A stretch of 64,000 nucleotides of DNA from Lineus longissimus (Eukaryota > Nemertea > Pilidiophora > Heteronemertea > Lineidae). Positions 12,801 through 27,800 of the stretch are shown one piece after another; position 1 is the first letter of the stretch, and each line of letters opens with the position of its first letter. The translations under genes and the position numbers were made by a program. A model generated the notes under the pieces. It made no database searches, was not told the origin of the DNA, and worked only from the letters and a program-made list of their open reading frames with translations. Location: contig NC_088309.1 of NCBI RefSeq assembly GCF_910592395.1, forward strand, positions 17,548,599-17,612,598, written 5' to 3'.

Positions 12801-15800
12801 CTATGAAGAGTGACTTGGCAGCAAACGTATCATTAGATGTAAATTGATAAAAATCTGAGTTAATTAAAGAGAAGTCGATATGATTCTAGGCATGGCTTTG
12901 TACTTCTGCAAACTTTGTAGCATGCCTACAAAATCTGAGGACTAAGATTTAGCTAGTGCAAAAATGATATGTTAAAAATTTCAATTCAAAGATAACTGGA
13001 TGAAGTTCGAAAAGGCCAGTTATATGAAAGCCTCTCCCTCAAACATTTCAGAAATTCTACTGTTACAAGTAGCAAACTGCAGGATGACAAAATTACTTGT
13101 AATCTGTGTGTGTGATGCCACAAATGTTGTTAAACAACTTCAGCTATCCTAGGCTACCTGGGTCACCATGCTAAACATGCTCCACCCCTTGCATGAGATT
13201 GTCTCCAAATGAAAAGAGAGTGATGATTTGGTTGGACTGCAATTGATTCCTTGAGTATATTAACCTCGTGGTGGCGTACTGAACAAAGTAACCAACCCTC
13301 GCTCTCACTCTGAGACAGTCTAATGGTATTGGGTTCGAACCCTTGGCTGGTTGTTTCAGCTCAAGTGAGGCCAATGTACTGCAGAGCTCCTTGACACCTC
13401 AGTAGATGCATTCGCTGAGGAGAGCTATAGTGACAGTCAGTGCAAAACGCTTCTAGACAGACTTTAGTTGGTGGAAAGTGCTGAAATGAGGGTTGACCAT
13501 AGGCAGTAGTACCACCACTTAGGCTAGATCTTGAACTTTAGAATTCGAAAGGATGTGAATACCAATTTTAAGGTTGGGAGTCAGTTCTTTGTTTTCCCGA
13601 GAACAGATTCCACACTTGAAATTGGCATTCACTTCATTTTGAAGGAGGTCTGATTGCTTTAGGATTTCAAGTTCTAGCCCAAATGGTGGTGCCTATTATG
13701 ATCAACCCTTAAAGCCGCCATAAGTTTTATTCAACAATACGGGTAGCAATCCGCCAAACCACATGTGTGCACCCTGAATGGAAATCCTTTCAAATTCCAT
13801 AAAATGATATCTGGCGGTCTCCCCGCAGGAGCCCCAAGATGAGATGTCCCATATTCACCACCAACCAACCATGACTACCATAAACATGATTAATTTTCCA
13901 GACTGATTACTAAATATTTTCTCTAACAAGCACAAAGCGATTTTACATGCTCAGCGGACCAAGACCGATGGGTCCACTGGCAATCCCCCACAGGACTGAA
14001 CACGGACAATGACACGCACTTGACCTGAACTAACTGGTTGGTCTCTGCGGTCCATTATGATTGGCTGACGCAGAAACGATACATCAAAATCAACACCAAT
14101 CAAAATTGACCAGACAGTGGAATTGAGATTATTTGGGTATTTTCAGTGTGGTATATAGAATTTGGATGTGTGTCATTCAAACGGTGATTGACATACCTTT
14201 CCATATTACCGGCCCTATCGGCTGGCCTACCAACATGTTTCAACAAGCCAAAGACTACAACTTAGATGTTATGGAAGCCATTTCTTCTTGAGAGGGTTCA
14301 CAGGGGGTATTGTGATCTCAGAGCTTTGTCTGTCAGGATAGCTTTATATCAGTGGGAACTGTAAATAACACCGTCGGCCACAAATTCTCCCATATTCCTA
14401 AACTTACAGTCAGTTCTTATCAACTTTGTGTGGAGGCTGGGTTTCGGGACTGCATCAGGCATTCTACTCACGAATATAATCGGAGCGCCCTCTACATATC
14501 TCTACAACTATCGTTTTGAGGAAATCAGAGGTAAATGTTTGCTTCTCCGGTCCTCAAACAAACCCCTAGCTGCATATGCCAGCATCCAGTTCTAGGAATT
14601 TTATCAGTAATTTGCAGTATACTTTCATGAACATTTGCTTTATTTTATACTGCCATTTTATCAATGGTTCTCAGAATGCAATTCATCCCGAAGGTGCCGA
14701 GTTGTTCAACCAGTATACTTTCATGAACGTTTGCTTTATCTTATGCTGCCATTTTATCATTAGTCGTTCTCAGAATGCAATTCATCCCAAAGGTGCTGAA
14801 TTGCTCAACCAATGGCAATGATAACTATTGCCTAAAGATGTAAAGCTAACACCTTTATCATTATCCATCTTATCAAAATAACTTCTTTACCCTCTGTATC
14901 AAAATCAACCTCCCATCTGAACCTCATCATAAAAATCAGGTCAAACTGGTAACTGAACTGAACATTTTCCAAAGAAAAATATTTTCAAATTCCATAATTT
15001 ATCTAAGGTGGGTTTACACAAGGATGAAAAAAAATATAATGAAGAAGTTGCACTGGTCTGATGGTGTATACATTATGACTAAAAAATAACACAGGCACAT
15101 GCAGCAACTAGCATCAGTCAATCAATGTTTCGTCTTGAAGAGCCATGAAACACTGCTGCTGCCATCTATCCTAACTTTGAAGAACCAAGTGTCTTGGTTT
15201 GCTGCCCAGCTCTCGCACACCCAGCCATGGTCAGTCAGCAGTAGGACATTGAGAATGATCATATTAGTCAGGGTATAGGGTAAATTGGTGTGTGTGGGGG
15301 GGGGGGGGGGGGGCACCGTACACATTCACACACATGCTTTTATACTGAATACAAAATCTACAACTTTTAACATGTTTAGTCCAACTTTTGCCCATCATGG
15401 TGGGGATTCAAAGTCCTCAACAGAGTATAGGTGAGTTCATTACGCATATAGAAAGTCCTTCAAATTGTTAGCCACATGAAGGCAAATAGCATCTGCATTC
15501 TCATCATTAACCCTTTTGCTGGTGGGAACCAGGTTTTACAATCCAGCACTGTACTCGCAATGAAATCGTGGAGGATTCCTGGGGTTTTCAGGTATGCAAC
15601 CTGCAAATCATGTAAAACCAAGCTAATAATAATGAGGTGAATGCAACATGTCTACCTAATGTCTCAAATTGGCATCATAAAGGTAATCAATGTATTGGCA
15701 TCTTACCATCTGTTTGGGAGAGGAATTCAGAGGCTTAACTTCATTACCTCAGAAAGTTGATACACAACTGCTAATATTAGCTACCTACAATTCATGGAGT

Positions 15801-18800
15801 GGATTAAAGGAGTTCTGTTTACCCATTAAGTAAGCTGTTTCCCTGAGGCGGGCAGACTGCAGACTTCCCAAATGGTGCAGATATTTACCCAAAGCTGGTA
15901 GGTACCATACATGTCCAGGAGCATCTCGACCCTCAATGTATTGAGATTGCTCAGCTTCCAGACAAGGCACCTATAGGTGGAGGCAATATTGCTAGAAGTT
16001 CCAGGCAATGCACATATGGGCGGAGGCTATGGAGGCAATACTGCTAGAAGTTCAAGACAAGGCACGTATGGGCGGAGGCATAATCGCTCTAACTATTATG
16101 TCTGTTACATGTCTCACTGCCAAGATTTGAGAAATGGTCATATTTTTTGGAGCCGAACACATTGCAACAACTGATCTGCAAGATCAGTTGTGCAACAAAC
16201 TAGCGAGTAGCAATTATTTAGCAAGTCAACTGGAGTCAGTGTTTCCCCCAATGCAGTATGATGTGAAGGTGAGCAGACATCCTTGGCATGCTTCCACAGG
16301 TAATGAGCCCATCATTTCATTCTCCTCACACACAAGACAAGATAAGCCCAAGTAACCCCATGTTAGTATCATTTCCACATCTGTTTTCGCTACTCTTCGG
16401 TGTCTAAACATCGCCAGCATTTTCGGCCAAACTAATTGGCGGTGATGGTGTTTATTTAGTACACGGCAGCACTATGCAATGAGGTGGGCACCAGGTTAGC
16501 AGGCGGTACAGGAACTCCAGCGATTACCTTCTGTAAACAGTAACAGGAGTGATCAACCTCAACTCATCCTTTAACGGAAAAGCTACAAACAAATTTTCAG
16601 CAGTTCATCTTCATCAGCCTCTCGTTCCAGTCTTATTTTCTGTATATAATATTGTGCAGCATCGAAAATAATGTATTGGAAATACATGCACACTTGAAGT
16701 GCAATTAACCTGGAAGCAGCCCTGTCTGTCATATTTAATCTGTTGCCTCCATCCAAACAGTGTTCTAATGCAGTTCCTAACCTCCCTCCCAGTCATAACA
16801 AAACATCCATCCTTCATGTTGCACTCCCCTCTCCAACTGCCTTATCGATGGAATAGAATTTCTTCCCTTATTCCTTGAGTGGGGAAGAGGAAATTGGCAG
16901 CCTGGCACTTTTGAACTCCTGGATTTGCCCCAGGCAGCTAGGTCTAATAGTGAGTAGTAGATTGTTCCAACATGCCGCACTCCCTGAGCCTGTCAACTGT
17001 GGTTTCCTTGGATGTCTTTGAGCAAGAAAAGCGCCAAGATCAGGTGTTAGGACTACTAGTTTTGAATATTGGGTTGTTCCACTGCCAGTTTCACAGTCAG
17101 GATTGAGCCCCACCAACATTCTAACATCACCGAGATTCTTTCGGCTAACAGTCAAAAGAAACAGATTTTTTCTCTCCAAGCTTGCAACTTAAAGCAAGTG
17201 AACAGGCCTGTAAGACAGCATCAAAGATTGTGTGCGGGGAGGACGTATTTGCAATGAAACACACAAGAGATCATGCTGCCCTCTGCTGTTGAAAACATCA
17301 CTATAGTATAAACTCGTATGATGCCATTGAAAGAATTCACCCTCCTTTAAATCAGCAACATATGGCTGATTATCCAGGCCTATTGAGTGTTCCCTGAAGT
17401 TAATTTGAGACCATTCTATCACTTCACCGCAACATAATCTTTAACATCTAGATCTAGCCAACCAATTTTTTCACAACTATTCCCAAGTGTGACTAAAAAA
17501 CCAATTAAAAGGTGTTTATTTCCAACTGAAAGTAAATCCATCCCAGGTATGTTTACCAAGGGGAATACATTATTCCTGGTTGAAAATAGTTCACCTCTGA
17601 CTGGGCGGCTGTAAAATTGGCTTTCTTTAAAATAAGATGAGCTACAAAAAATGCCGGATCTGTTTTCTATCCAAATAGTTCTTGCTGAATGGTGAAAGGT
17701 AAACAGTTCTTTTCATCATTAGACTGACTGACATTATTAGTCAGTGTATCCAACCGTTCATCTGCTCCACAAGGTCTACAGACTCGCAGTCCATGGTGAG
17801 GCAAAAACGCTGCAATGCACTGCACTGTGTAATGCATCGGCTCATGGTTGGAGTCTACTCAAACAAATTCTGAAGAAATCAGGGGTTGATGTCTGCTTCT
17901 CCGGCCCTGCACACAATTGAAGGTCGAGGGGAATGGTCTTCTCTAGGATGCCAGGATGGACATCCCAAAATGGTTGGGATTACCAGGATAGGCAAAGCAA
18001 TTGGGAACATTTGGGAAGGTCAGAATATTGAGTCGGGATTCATCGAGTGCCTGTCGGGAATCAAGATTGGGCCTTTATTATATTGGAATGTCCAGACAGC
18101 TACCCTCCTTTCCCCTTTGTAGTATTTTGTTCTTGATTGGTCAGGCATTAGAACTGAGAAAACCTTGAAGGCACCAACACAGCTCTTATTTGCCCGCCCT
18201 TGAGGCACCGTCAACAATTATACCTGAAATTAGTGAAAACAATTAGAACGGGAATGCATTCCTCGAAGCAACAGAGGAATCCTTCCATGAAACAATAAGC
18301 GATTCTCCTGTCAAGACACCTGCGGGAGATTACCACATTTGCAGACATGAAGATCATTTCAGCAAAATGCTTCAAGAAAAACTTCCACTAGTTGACGCAG
18401 TATAAAGATACCTGCAACCAACTCGCATTCTTGACCACCTTAGTGCTTTCCCACTTGGTCTAATGCTGAAGTATCCAAGCAGCCCAGATGGCAAGGGTAA
18501 CTGGCGCAACTACAACGCACAATTGTTTTCTGCCAACTGGTTGAGTCATTTTTGATCTTGTCCACCAATTGGTCAACTTAATGGAGATAATTCGTATTGA
18601 ACACTGTGGCTGGACACATTCTACTTGTACCCGCACCATCTTTTGGGTGAAACAAGCAGCTACCCAGTTCGAGAAACAAAAACACATCGGAGGACCTCAC
18701 ACCCACCCCCCACCCCCCAGTGAACATAGCATTACGACAGAGATATCTATTTTAAGATATGGGCAACATTAGTCATCTGATAGTGCTTGGTTTCTCCCAG

Positions 18801-21800
18801 TCATCCGCACACTGTAGGTAAATTGGCAACCAGATGCATTGGCACATTTTCAGAGTCAGCTCCAACCTCAGCTAGTTCTCCTATTGGCTTGGAAAATCAG
18901 GTATTGGCGGTCAGAAATCCACCAATCAGGAAGGAGAGGGCAGCTGGCAAGGTGTAATTACCAGACGGCAGCCAGCGTTCAGCAGCCGACCTACAACACG
19001 GAAACAACTGGAAAGGAGGCGTCTGTTCTGGTTCAAGTCTCACCAGGTACTTGTGGTGAGGAGCCAACCAATCACACGAGAGGAAGCACCGAGTGGCGGA
19101 TAGGAAGCAGCCGGGCAGGTATTACAAACACCAGCAGCCGATGTATACAGATTGGCGCTGCACTCAACCAACTCGTCTGCTCACCAGAATACATGATGCC
19201 TCTCAATTCGTTGGGTATTAATTAAAAGCAAATATGTAACTTGGGCTCAAGTGAATATTGTTGACAGAGCAAACACATCTGCCTGGCAAATATTTGCCCA
19301 TTAAACAGTGCAACATGAAGGCGGTTGGTAATCCATGAAGTTTTGAGTCAACATTGCTTTAGTTTGCCCGTAGATCAATAACGCCCGAGAAGCAGGCCAG
19401 TCTAATCTACATCAACATTGTAATCTAGGAAAAAATACTATCAATGCAACTACAGCCCAAATCATAAATGACATCCTCTCTGCTTTGTGTCAGTGACGTG
19501 TGAAGTACGCACGAGCCGCACGCCAGCGACCCAGCAGCGACACGTATATCTCTATGTTTCACGTATATTACGCGTGACCTACGCGACCTATGCGGGGGTA
19601 GCGCATTAATGACGCGATTTACGAGATGTCAATTATGATTTGGACCGTAAGAACTTCCGGTAGCCAATCTGTGTTAAAAAATCTACAGTCCAAGTTCAAA
19701 TTCTGGAAAGCTCACATCCAATTACCAATATCCTGAAAACTTGCCACCTATTTTGCCAGGAAGGCTCACCTCAAAGTTTAATTTCTCAAATTAGCTGAAA
19801 GTGCGAGTGAGTGAAGTTCAATGAACAATATTCCTTCATGATATCATTCCAAGATAAGGTTTCCATCTGTAACTAAAGCCTGACGTTCAGTCCATAGCGG
19901 TGGTATACATGCCTGTCAGGGACATTGCTAATATTGACAAATCCTGCCTGTCCCCTATCATATCCAATGTGAACTGTTTCCAGGCAAGCAAATAGTTCCT
20001 TTCAGCAAATATGCCAAGAGTGTTATGATGCAAGCCAAGCAATATTGTGCTGGCCACTCAGGGTCACAGCTATAGGTCGCAAGCAACATGGTACTGGACA
20101 CTTGTGGTAACATATTCCGGATCACAATGGTGCTGGTCACTCAGGGTCACAGCTATGGGTTGCAATGGTGCTGGCCACTAAGGGTCACAGCTATGGGTTG
20201 CAATGGTGCTGGCCACTCAGGGTCACAGCTATGGGTTGCAATGGTGCTGGCCACTCAGGGTCACAGCTATGGGTTGCAGTTGTGCTGCTGGCCAGTCAGG
20301 GTCACATCTATGTGTCGCAATGGTGTGTGGTCACTCAGGGTCACATCTATGAGTTGCAGTGGTGCTGACCACTCAGGGTCACAGCTATGGGTTGCATTGG
20401 TGCTGGCCACTCAGGGTCACATCTATGGGTTGCATTGGTGCTGACCACTCAGGGTCACAGCTATGGGTTGCAATTGTGCTGGTCACTCAGGGTCACAGCT
20501 ATGGGTTGCATTGGTGCTGGCCACTCAGGGTCACATCTATGAGTTGCAGTGGTGCTGGCCACTCAGGGTCACATCTATGGGTTGCAGTGGTGCTGGTCAC
20601 TCAGGGTCACAGCTATGGGTTGCATTGGTGCTGACCACTCAGGGTCACATCTTTGGGTTGCAGTGGTGCTGGCCACTCAGGGTCACATCTATGGGTAGCA
20701 ATGGTGCTGGCCACTCAGGGTCACAGCTATGGGTTGCAATGGTGCTGGCCACTCAGGGTCACAGCTATGGGTAGCAATGGTGCTGGCCACTCAGGGTCAC
20801 ATCTTTGGGTTGCAGTGGTGCTGGTCACTCAGGGTCACAGCTATGGGTTGCATTGGTGCTGACCACTCAGGGTCACATCTTTGGGTTGCAGTGGTGCTGG
20901 CCACTCAGGGTCACATCTATGGGTAGCAATGGTGCTTGCCACTCAGGGTCAGAGTATGGGTCGCAAGCAACATGGTGCTGGCCACTCAGGGTCACATCTA
21001 TAGGTTGCAATGGTGCTGGCCACTCAGGGTCACAGCTATAGGTTGCAATGAACATGGTGCTGGCCACTCAGGGTTAGAGCCATGATGGAGTCGCAGTGGT
21101 GCTGGCCACTCAGGGTCACACCTATGGGTTGCTCCAGACAAGTCAGAAAGCTGATGCAAGTGCCATTGTGCTGAATGTCAAAATGTCACACCGGGTCACT
21201 TCAGCTGGATCAAATTGGTGTTCAGAACAGGCAACCAGGTCCTGGCCACTCAGGGTCACACCAATACCCAGGTCACTCCTGCTCACATCAATTTGAGTGC
21301 TGAGTGCTTCCAGACAAATATCAGGATGTTGACCCTGGTGCTCGGCACTCACAAGGCACAGCCACAATTGTGTCACTCCTGCTCACATCAATTTGGAGTG
21401 TCCAGACAACTGCCAGCAAGCTGGTGCAAGGCAAGCAACCTCAAAAGTGCCAATAAGCCTGGTTGTTTGCCACTCAAGACAAATGTCACAACTACACGTA
21501 TAAACCAAAGAACTAAACCAGTACGTTGATGGAAGGAATAGTTTTGCATAATTATTTCACCGAGTTTGATATTCCTCTCCAGACTTGACATGCGGGGTTG
21601 AACTGCATGGCCATGAAACCTCATTATCAAATTCAGCAAAGGACTCATCTAGAATGAGTTTCCTGTAAAAACACACTCTCATATCATAATCAAATGCAAG
21701 CCACTTCCTAAAGTAATTATACTGGAATAAGTAGAGGAGGAAAAGATAATTTGAAAACAATTGATGGGTCATGAACACTGATGACCTTCCATATAATAAG

Positions 21801-24800
21801 GCACTCTGGCTGGATATGATATTATCAAGTCATGAGACAAAAGTAGACATGGAAAAACTGTAACAACCTGATTCGCTATCCTTGGCATCTGATCAAACTT
21901 TTTCCATACTCAATCTCATGATATCTTTTTAGCAGGGATGCAAATAGGCAAAAAGTCTGAAAATTTTTCTTGCAAAAAACACGTCCTTTTACAGCACTGA
22001 CTTGCACATTCCGCTAAAAGTCTTATTTTTGGTCCAATTTTGAAAATTGATAAATCCACAGAGTTGAGAGAGAGATCTTTTCACTCCAGCTATCAAATTT
22101 AGCATTTAGTGCAAGGAAAAAGTCTGAAATCTGCCTAAGATTGGAAATTTGACATCAGTGTTTAAGAGACATAAATCATTGTGCAGAATACCAAGAAAGG
22201 GGCCACCAGGAACAGTTGACCAGGCCGGGACGAATAAGGGGATAATCCCGGCAGAGTTTTTTTAAAAATTGAAATGATCTAGACAAGACGTCCGGCTACC
22301 ACCCAGCCTTCAAAACGTTAGCCTATAGTGTCAGCGGGACGTCATGATGCTATACTAACATGACTAAGGATCTAATATGAGGCCAGGTTTTTTACGGTGT
22401 TGTGGGGACATGGGCCTTTCTAAGTAATAATGGACAACTTTGATGTCAGGCGGTGTATTACTTTTGGGTCAAAGATTACTGGAACCAAGAACTATTACAT
22501 TTTCAATTGCGTTCATCATTGTTTTATATAGTCTCTAAATGTCCTATTAGTATTTCTGGATCAACAAATAATATCATTATTCAATTTTAGCTGAATTAGT
22601 TTTTTTTGGTAACATCATTTACCCTGTGTTAGATTTGATCACCACAGTGCAATTGGAACATTTCTTTGACTCTGTTGATTGTTCAATTTGATAACAGACC
22701 AATATTACAGTGAATTCAGTTTACTGATGAGTATTTTATTTTGTAACTTGTACTGGTTGAGATTTGCTGAACAATAATGCCAGCTTGAATACAAGCATTC
22801 TCTGTGAGCTTTTGGACCTTCTCTCAACCGGACCTTACCAAGCTTATACCCTGAGTTGCCCTAAGGCTTCCAGCAATATGACTGCTGTTCTCTAACATCC
22901 CAGTACTCGGTAGTTCAGGGATTTATCTATACTAATCTAAAAAAAAACATTTTGAATTTGAATAAAACAAACCTTTTTCTAGTTACTGGGCAACTTTTGT
23001 TTTGTTCATTCCTTGCATCCATCCAATTCAACTCTTGCTTTGTGATATTTACCAATGATTTTTCTGATCGCAGGGAGGATAAAAACTTCTTCCAAGTTTG
23101 TGTATTTTTACAAGATCTTACAATCGCTGTAGTAATATAAAAAAAATTGGCAGGGTGCACCGAAGTGTGGAGCTGAGTCACATAGAATGGGAAGAGCTAC
23201 CTGCTGATTTTACCAAGGAGACACAGATACCTAGCCAACTTTCGCCAAGCAAAAAAGGTATGTCAGAGTAGTTAATAAGTTTCTCAAGGAGATAAATGTT
23301 AAAAGTAGCGAGCCAATTTGGTGAGTTTCAAATAACAAGGTATCTAGCAGGGACGGAATAACCTCCAAAAGAATGGGGTAAATAGCTGAATAACTTGATC
23401 AGACTGTCAATGGAAACCATGCACGATTGATAAGCAATCAGAACTCCCCTGGCGGCAAAGTAACCAGGAATTTCTCACCGATAGAGATCCCTTTCAAAGG
23501 CTCTGACTAATGTGTAGACCAGTTGCTTTCAGTATTTAACACATGCGCACGTAGCGTGATGGCTAGGTGGAATCGTTCCTTGGCGGTAAAGGGTGATATT
23601 GAAGAATAATTCATGAATTACTCCAGCCTATTAGAATACCGACTGATTAAGTGTTTTCCATTCCAAGCTAAGTTTACCACGATTGCTAGTGTAGTGGTCA
23701 GTATACATCTATCATGTATTTTTAGGACAATTTGAAATTAACTAAAATGGAAGGATCGAGAAGGTAGCTCGTGAAATATTTATATATATAATACAGGACA
23801 TAGTGATGTCACCATCTCAACTAAAAACTGATTTAATTTAACCCGTTTTAGAAATTTTTGCAAATTGCAAAAATAAATAGCTGTGAAAGATTGGTGGTTT
23901 ACAGTAAACAATAACTCTTCAGTCAGACTGGTGTCAAGAAACTATTTTGCCATGCCTGGATTTGGTGGGAAATGCAGGCCAATTCCCTAACAACCACTGA
24001 CCATGCTCTACTATATATGTCAAACCATAAATCCTATTGATTTGACAGATGCCATGTTAAAGTAATTCTATGTAAACACACTTTGAAGTATGAGAGAATG
24101 TCATGTGCCACTTGTGAGTTCCAGCAACCGGAGCTGTCCCAATCGAAACATTTTTTTCACGCCAGATACATGTATATGAGAGGCTAAAGTAGGCCTCTGC
24201 TAAGTGTCATGCAGTGCAAACTTCACCTCATCCTCTTGACACACATACACTCCGGATGCAGTTGACCAGCCTCAGATCGTCCCTCTCCCTAATTGTGAGT
24301 TTTCATGGGAAAGTTGATGTGTGAGAATACAGTGCATAAATACTAGATTGACTAAGTAACTAATTAAGATGCCGTAGGAAGTAGCACCGGGTATATAAGT
24401 TGAGTATTCTGATTTAGAGTCAGAAATTGCCCTTTAAGTTTTGTTACACACAATTCCTGCCTTTTTTTGGGGCAGTTCATAAAGGAGGTAAAGGTTGATG
24501 AATGAACTTCCCATGGAGTTCAGACACACAAAGCGCAGAGGATTTTAGACTTGATAAATGATAGTAGGTTAAGAAGGCTCTCCTTGTGGGCACGAAGCCC
24601 AAATAGCTTGGCCACATTTTAACGGGCAGGGGTGGGGGCGACGTCCTCATCACACACAACCAGTGACACAGCCAACAAATGACTGATGAAAGCAAATAGC
24701 GAGAATAAGTCTTGGCACTCAAGGCGCAGAGGATTTTAGACTTGCTAGGTTAAGATGGCTCTTTTGGACACGACGCCAGAATAGCAGGGCTGTATTTGGC

Positions 24801-27800
24801 CGGGGGTGCGTGCCCCCTCGACACAACCTGTGACACTGCCCGCAAATGCCTGATGTACTGGACCTCATCATACCTGGCCCTTCTTGTCGACATGAAGCGT
24901 AAATAGCAGGGCCACATTTACTTGGGGGGGGGGGGGGTGTGCCTCATCAGACACAACCTGTGACACTGCCCGATGCACCAGTCTTCATCGTAGATCAATG
25001 GCAAATGTAAAGGCATAAGTAGGCCGAGTCTGACTGGACTCCATCTGCCACATCTCCAAGTACATCTCTCCTTCCACTTGAGAAACATGACAGTTCCTGT
25101 ATAAATGTAGATTGGGCCGCTCACGATACCAGGGCTTATAAAAACATGTGCCAGGCCGACATCACATGGTGTTGCGGGCATGTTGGCCAGCCCTATCTTA
25201 TCACTTCCAGCCAGGCAAATTACGAACATGCAACACGATTGGTCGGTTATCAGCTTAATTGAGCAACATGGAATTGACCAATTATTGTTCAGCATTCAGA
25301 ATGGCAGAATGATTGACAAGTGGGCAGTCCTGGGGTAGTTAAAGCGAGTGGCTGGAGCTAAATGGTTGTATATACACAAAAGTGCCAATCAATTCCAGCC
25401 CGAAAAACTATTACTCCAGATCAACATGAGCAAAAAAGAGCCATCATTGATATATTACCGTAGTTGCCTCATAGAGGGCGATACTGCACAGGGGCAGATC
25501 AAAGACTCGGGGAAAGGAGGGGCCTCAACCCTCATTTTTTATCCTGAAGGGAATACCATCAGGGAGAAATTAATACGTTTTCTAATACTTCCCAGTACAC
25601 TCTACCTACCGTCGATAGTTCGCGGGACGCCTCCTTTTGGGGACCTATAGAACTGACCCAACAGCGGGACTATATGCCGACTCTTGTGTTGTTGGCAATC
25701 GATAGATCATGGTCAACAATGCAAGTCATATTATGTCAGTACCAAGGCAAAATGTCCTTGAGGTATGAAGCTATCTACAAAATCAACCACGTTATTCTCA
25801 CTAAGTTGTGGTAATCGAACCAGGCATATAAAACGGTTTCAGGAATGCGGTTGAGGAATGCGGGTGGACCAAAACTATGGGAGTCATCACCATCCTCGCA
25901 TATACTTTAACAGTACATTAATAGTAACAGGAACCGGCGTAATATAAACAGAACAACACAAGACTAAATAAGCTCATTAACTGGAGGTTTTTCAGTGCAA
26001 TGAAAATGAGACTAATTGTAATAGGATAATGAGACATGTTTCGGCTGTATGGGGTCAATTTACAACAGGTCAAACCGAACCCAACTGCAGAATTCAAATT
26101 AGCCAACAGTGCCCAATTTCCCAGTTATGACACTGGTTAATTTTACTTCAAATGCATACTGATATACAATAGGGGTAATTCCCTGGTCATTTCTTCAAGC
26201 ACTGGTGATGAACCACTTTGAAATAATAGCCAAATTACTTTCATTTAGTCTATGATTCTGCTGGAATTATTAGCTGATTGGTTAGGACGGTTATTAGAGA
26301 GGTTCAGATTTTGATCCGAGAACGAGATGGCGTTTTGACGACAGAAATTGCCTGTTGTCAGAAACAGAATGAAACAGTGTGTCTTTAAAGGGGGACTATT
26401 TTATAATATAAGCAGGAGGAGAGGGGCTAATTTGGCCATCTTCAAGTGACTAGTATACACAGTGAGGGCCATTGGTCTCCAATCCCTTTAATTACAAAAC
26501 AAGCCTTTTGACACTTAAAGCTGGGCCTACAGCTGATCACCAAGTGATGACTCGTCCACTTTCTTATGCATAGTGGAATAAAGCATCATCAAATGCACTA
26601 GGAGAACCTCTTCCTGTGGTCCCGAAGGAGTGAATAACAGGTGATCTGTGCGCAGACTCCTTTTATAGTTGAAATTAAACCCTGCTGCCATCTATGCTGT
26701 CTATGTTAAAGCTATTGCAAGGCATTGATCACACTGAACTTCCAGCGGTATTGCCTCCGTTACCTCTGCCCATACCACTGAAGAAATAAGTGTCAATTTT
26801 CTGTACACCGGAGCCTCACTTTACGGTGCATCTCACCCAAATTTGATTTGATTCTGCTGTATGCAATGTACACTACGCTGTAAATAAAGCAGCATAATGT
26901 GAACCCATTTTTTGATCACACAGACCTCACTTTCCATGGCCACTGTGCTGTTAATATGAGGTTGATTTCAAAAGAATTTTTACAGGGTTTGCCCTTAATC
27001 TTCTCGAGACACTGCGTAAGTTTCAACACAAAGCATATTGTGGTTTTTGAATGAGACACAAAAACGCTACACTTGCCGAGATATCAGACTGCTGATTGAA
27101 CGATAGCCATCTTGGTTTTTTGTGGACCGTAAGGGTCTCAAACACTCATAATAAATATCCGCTTACCAGTTTTTCTTGAGCTGACTCTTCATCGAAGTTT
27201 GAATCGACATTCAACGGCCCGAAGAACTTGTGTTTTCGATCGTTGAATGTTAGAGGGACACTTTTCACTTCGGCTATCTTGCTGCCGAATTTCAGCAGAC
27301 AACATATCCTGATCAATGTCTGAAATTGGAGTTCAAACAATAACTAGAAATTTGAAATTTGCTTGGCAGCAAATTCGATAGCCCCCACGGGCCCACACAG
27401 TACACGTATGGAGGAGTGAAGTCTATTCCGTGTCGTGGATGATCTATTTCCGGACAAACACGCTCGCGCTTTCTCAAAATCACACGCTCAATAACATTTA
27501 AACAGCACCCTAACCTTTTCAGATGGGCAGGATGGATCATCGTTAAGCATTTAAGGCTATTCCTTTATTTTATTCCTACATTCAACCGTAGTTCTTTGCT
27601 CAAAATACTCGACAGCTCGCCACTTCCATGACTTCGGCAAAGAGATACCGCCGCCATGATGCATGAGGATATGACGTCACCATTACGGGGCGGAGCTTAT
27701 GCTAATCACGTGTGATTGACAGAATTGCGTCGGAGTTTGAAAGCAAATCAGAAAATCGGCGCATAAAAACGCTTTAAAGTCAACAAAATTATCCAAATTT

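Noticed and set aside
13325-13345. tRNA or SINE B box (GGGTTCGAACCC)
   Set aside because: No A box or cloverleaf could be drawn around it.
18839-19225. 128-residue plus-strand frame
   Set aside because: Composition and lack of domain resemblance suggest chance. It lies in intron 18 and partly covers an imperfect internal duplication.
20088-21041. Series of overlapping frames of 65-118 residues in the 38-bp array
   Set aside because: They are the three-phase translation of one 38-bp repeat, with no start context or splice signals.
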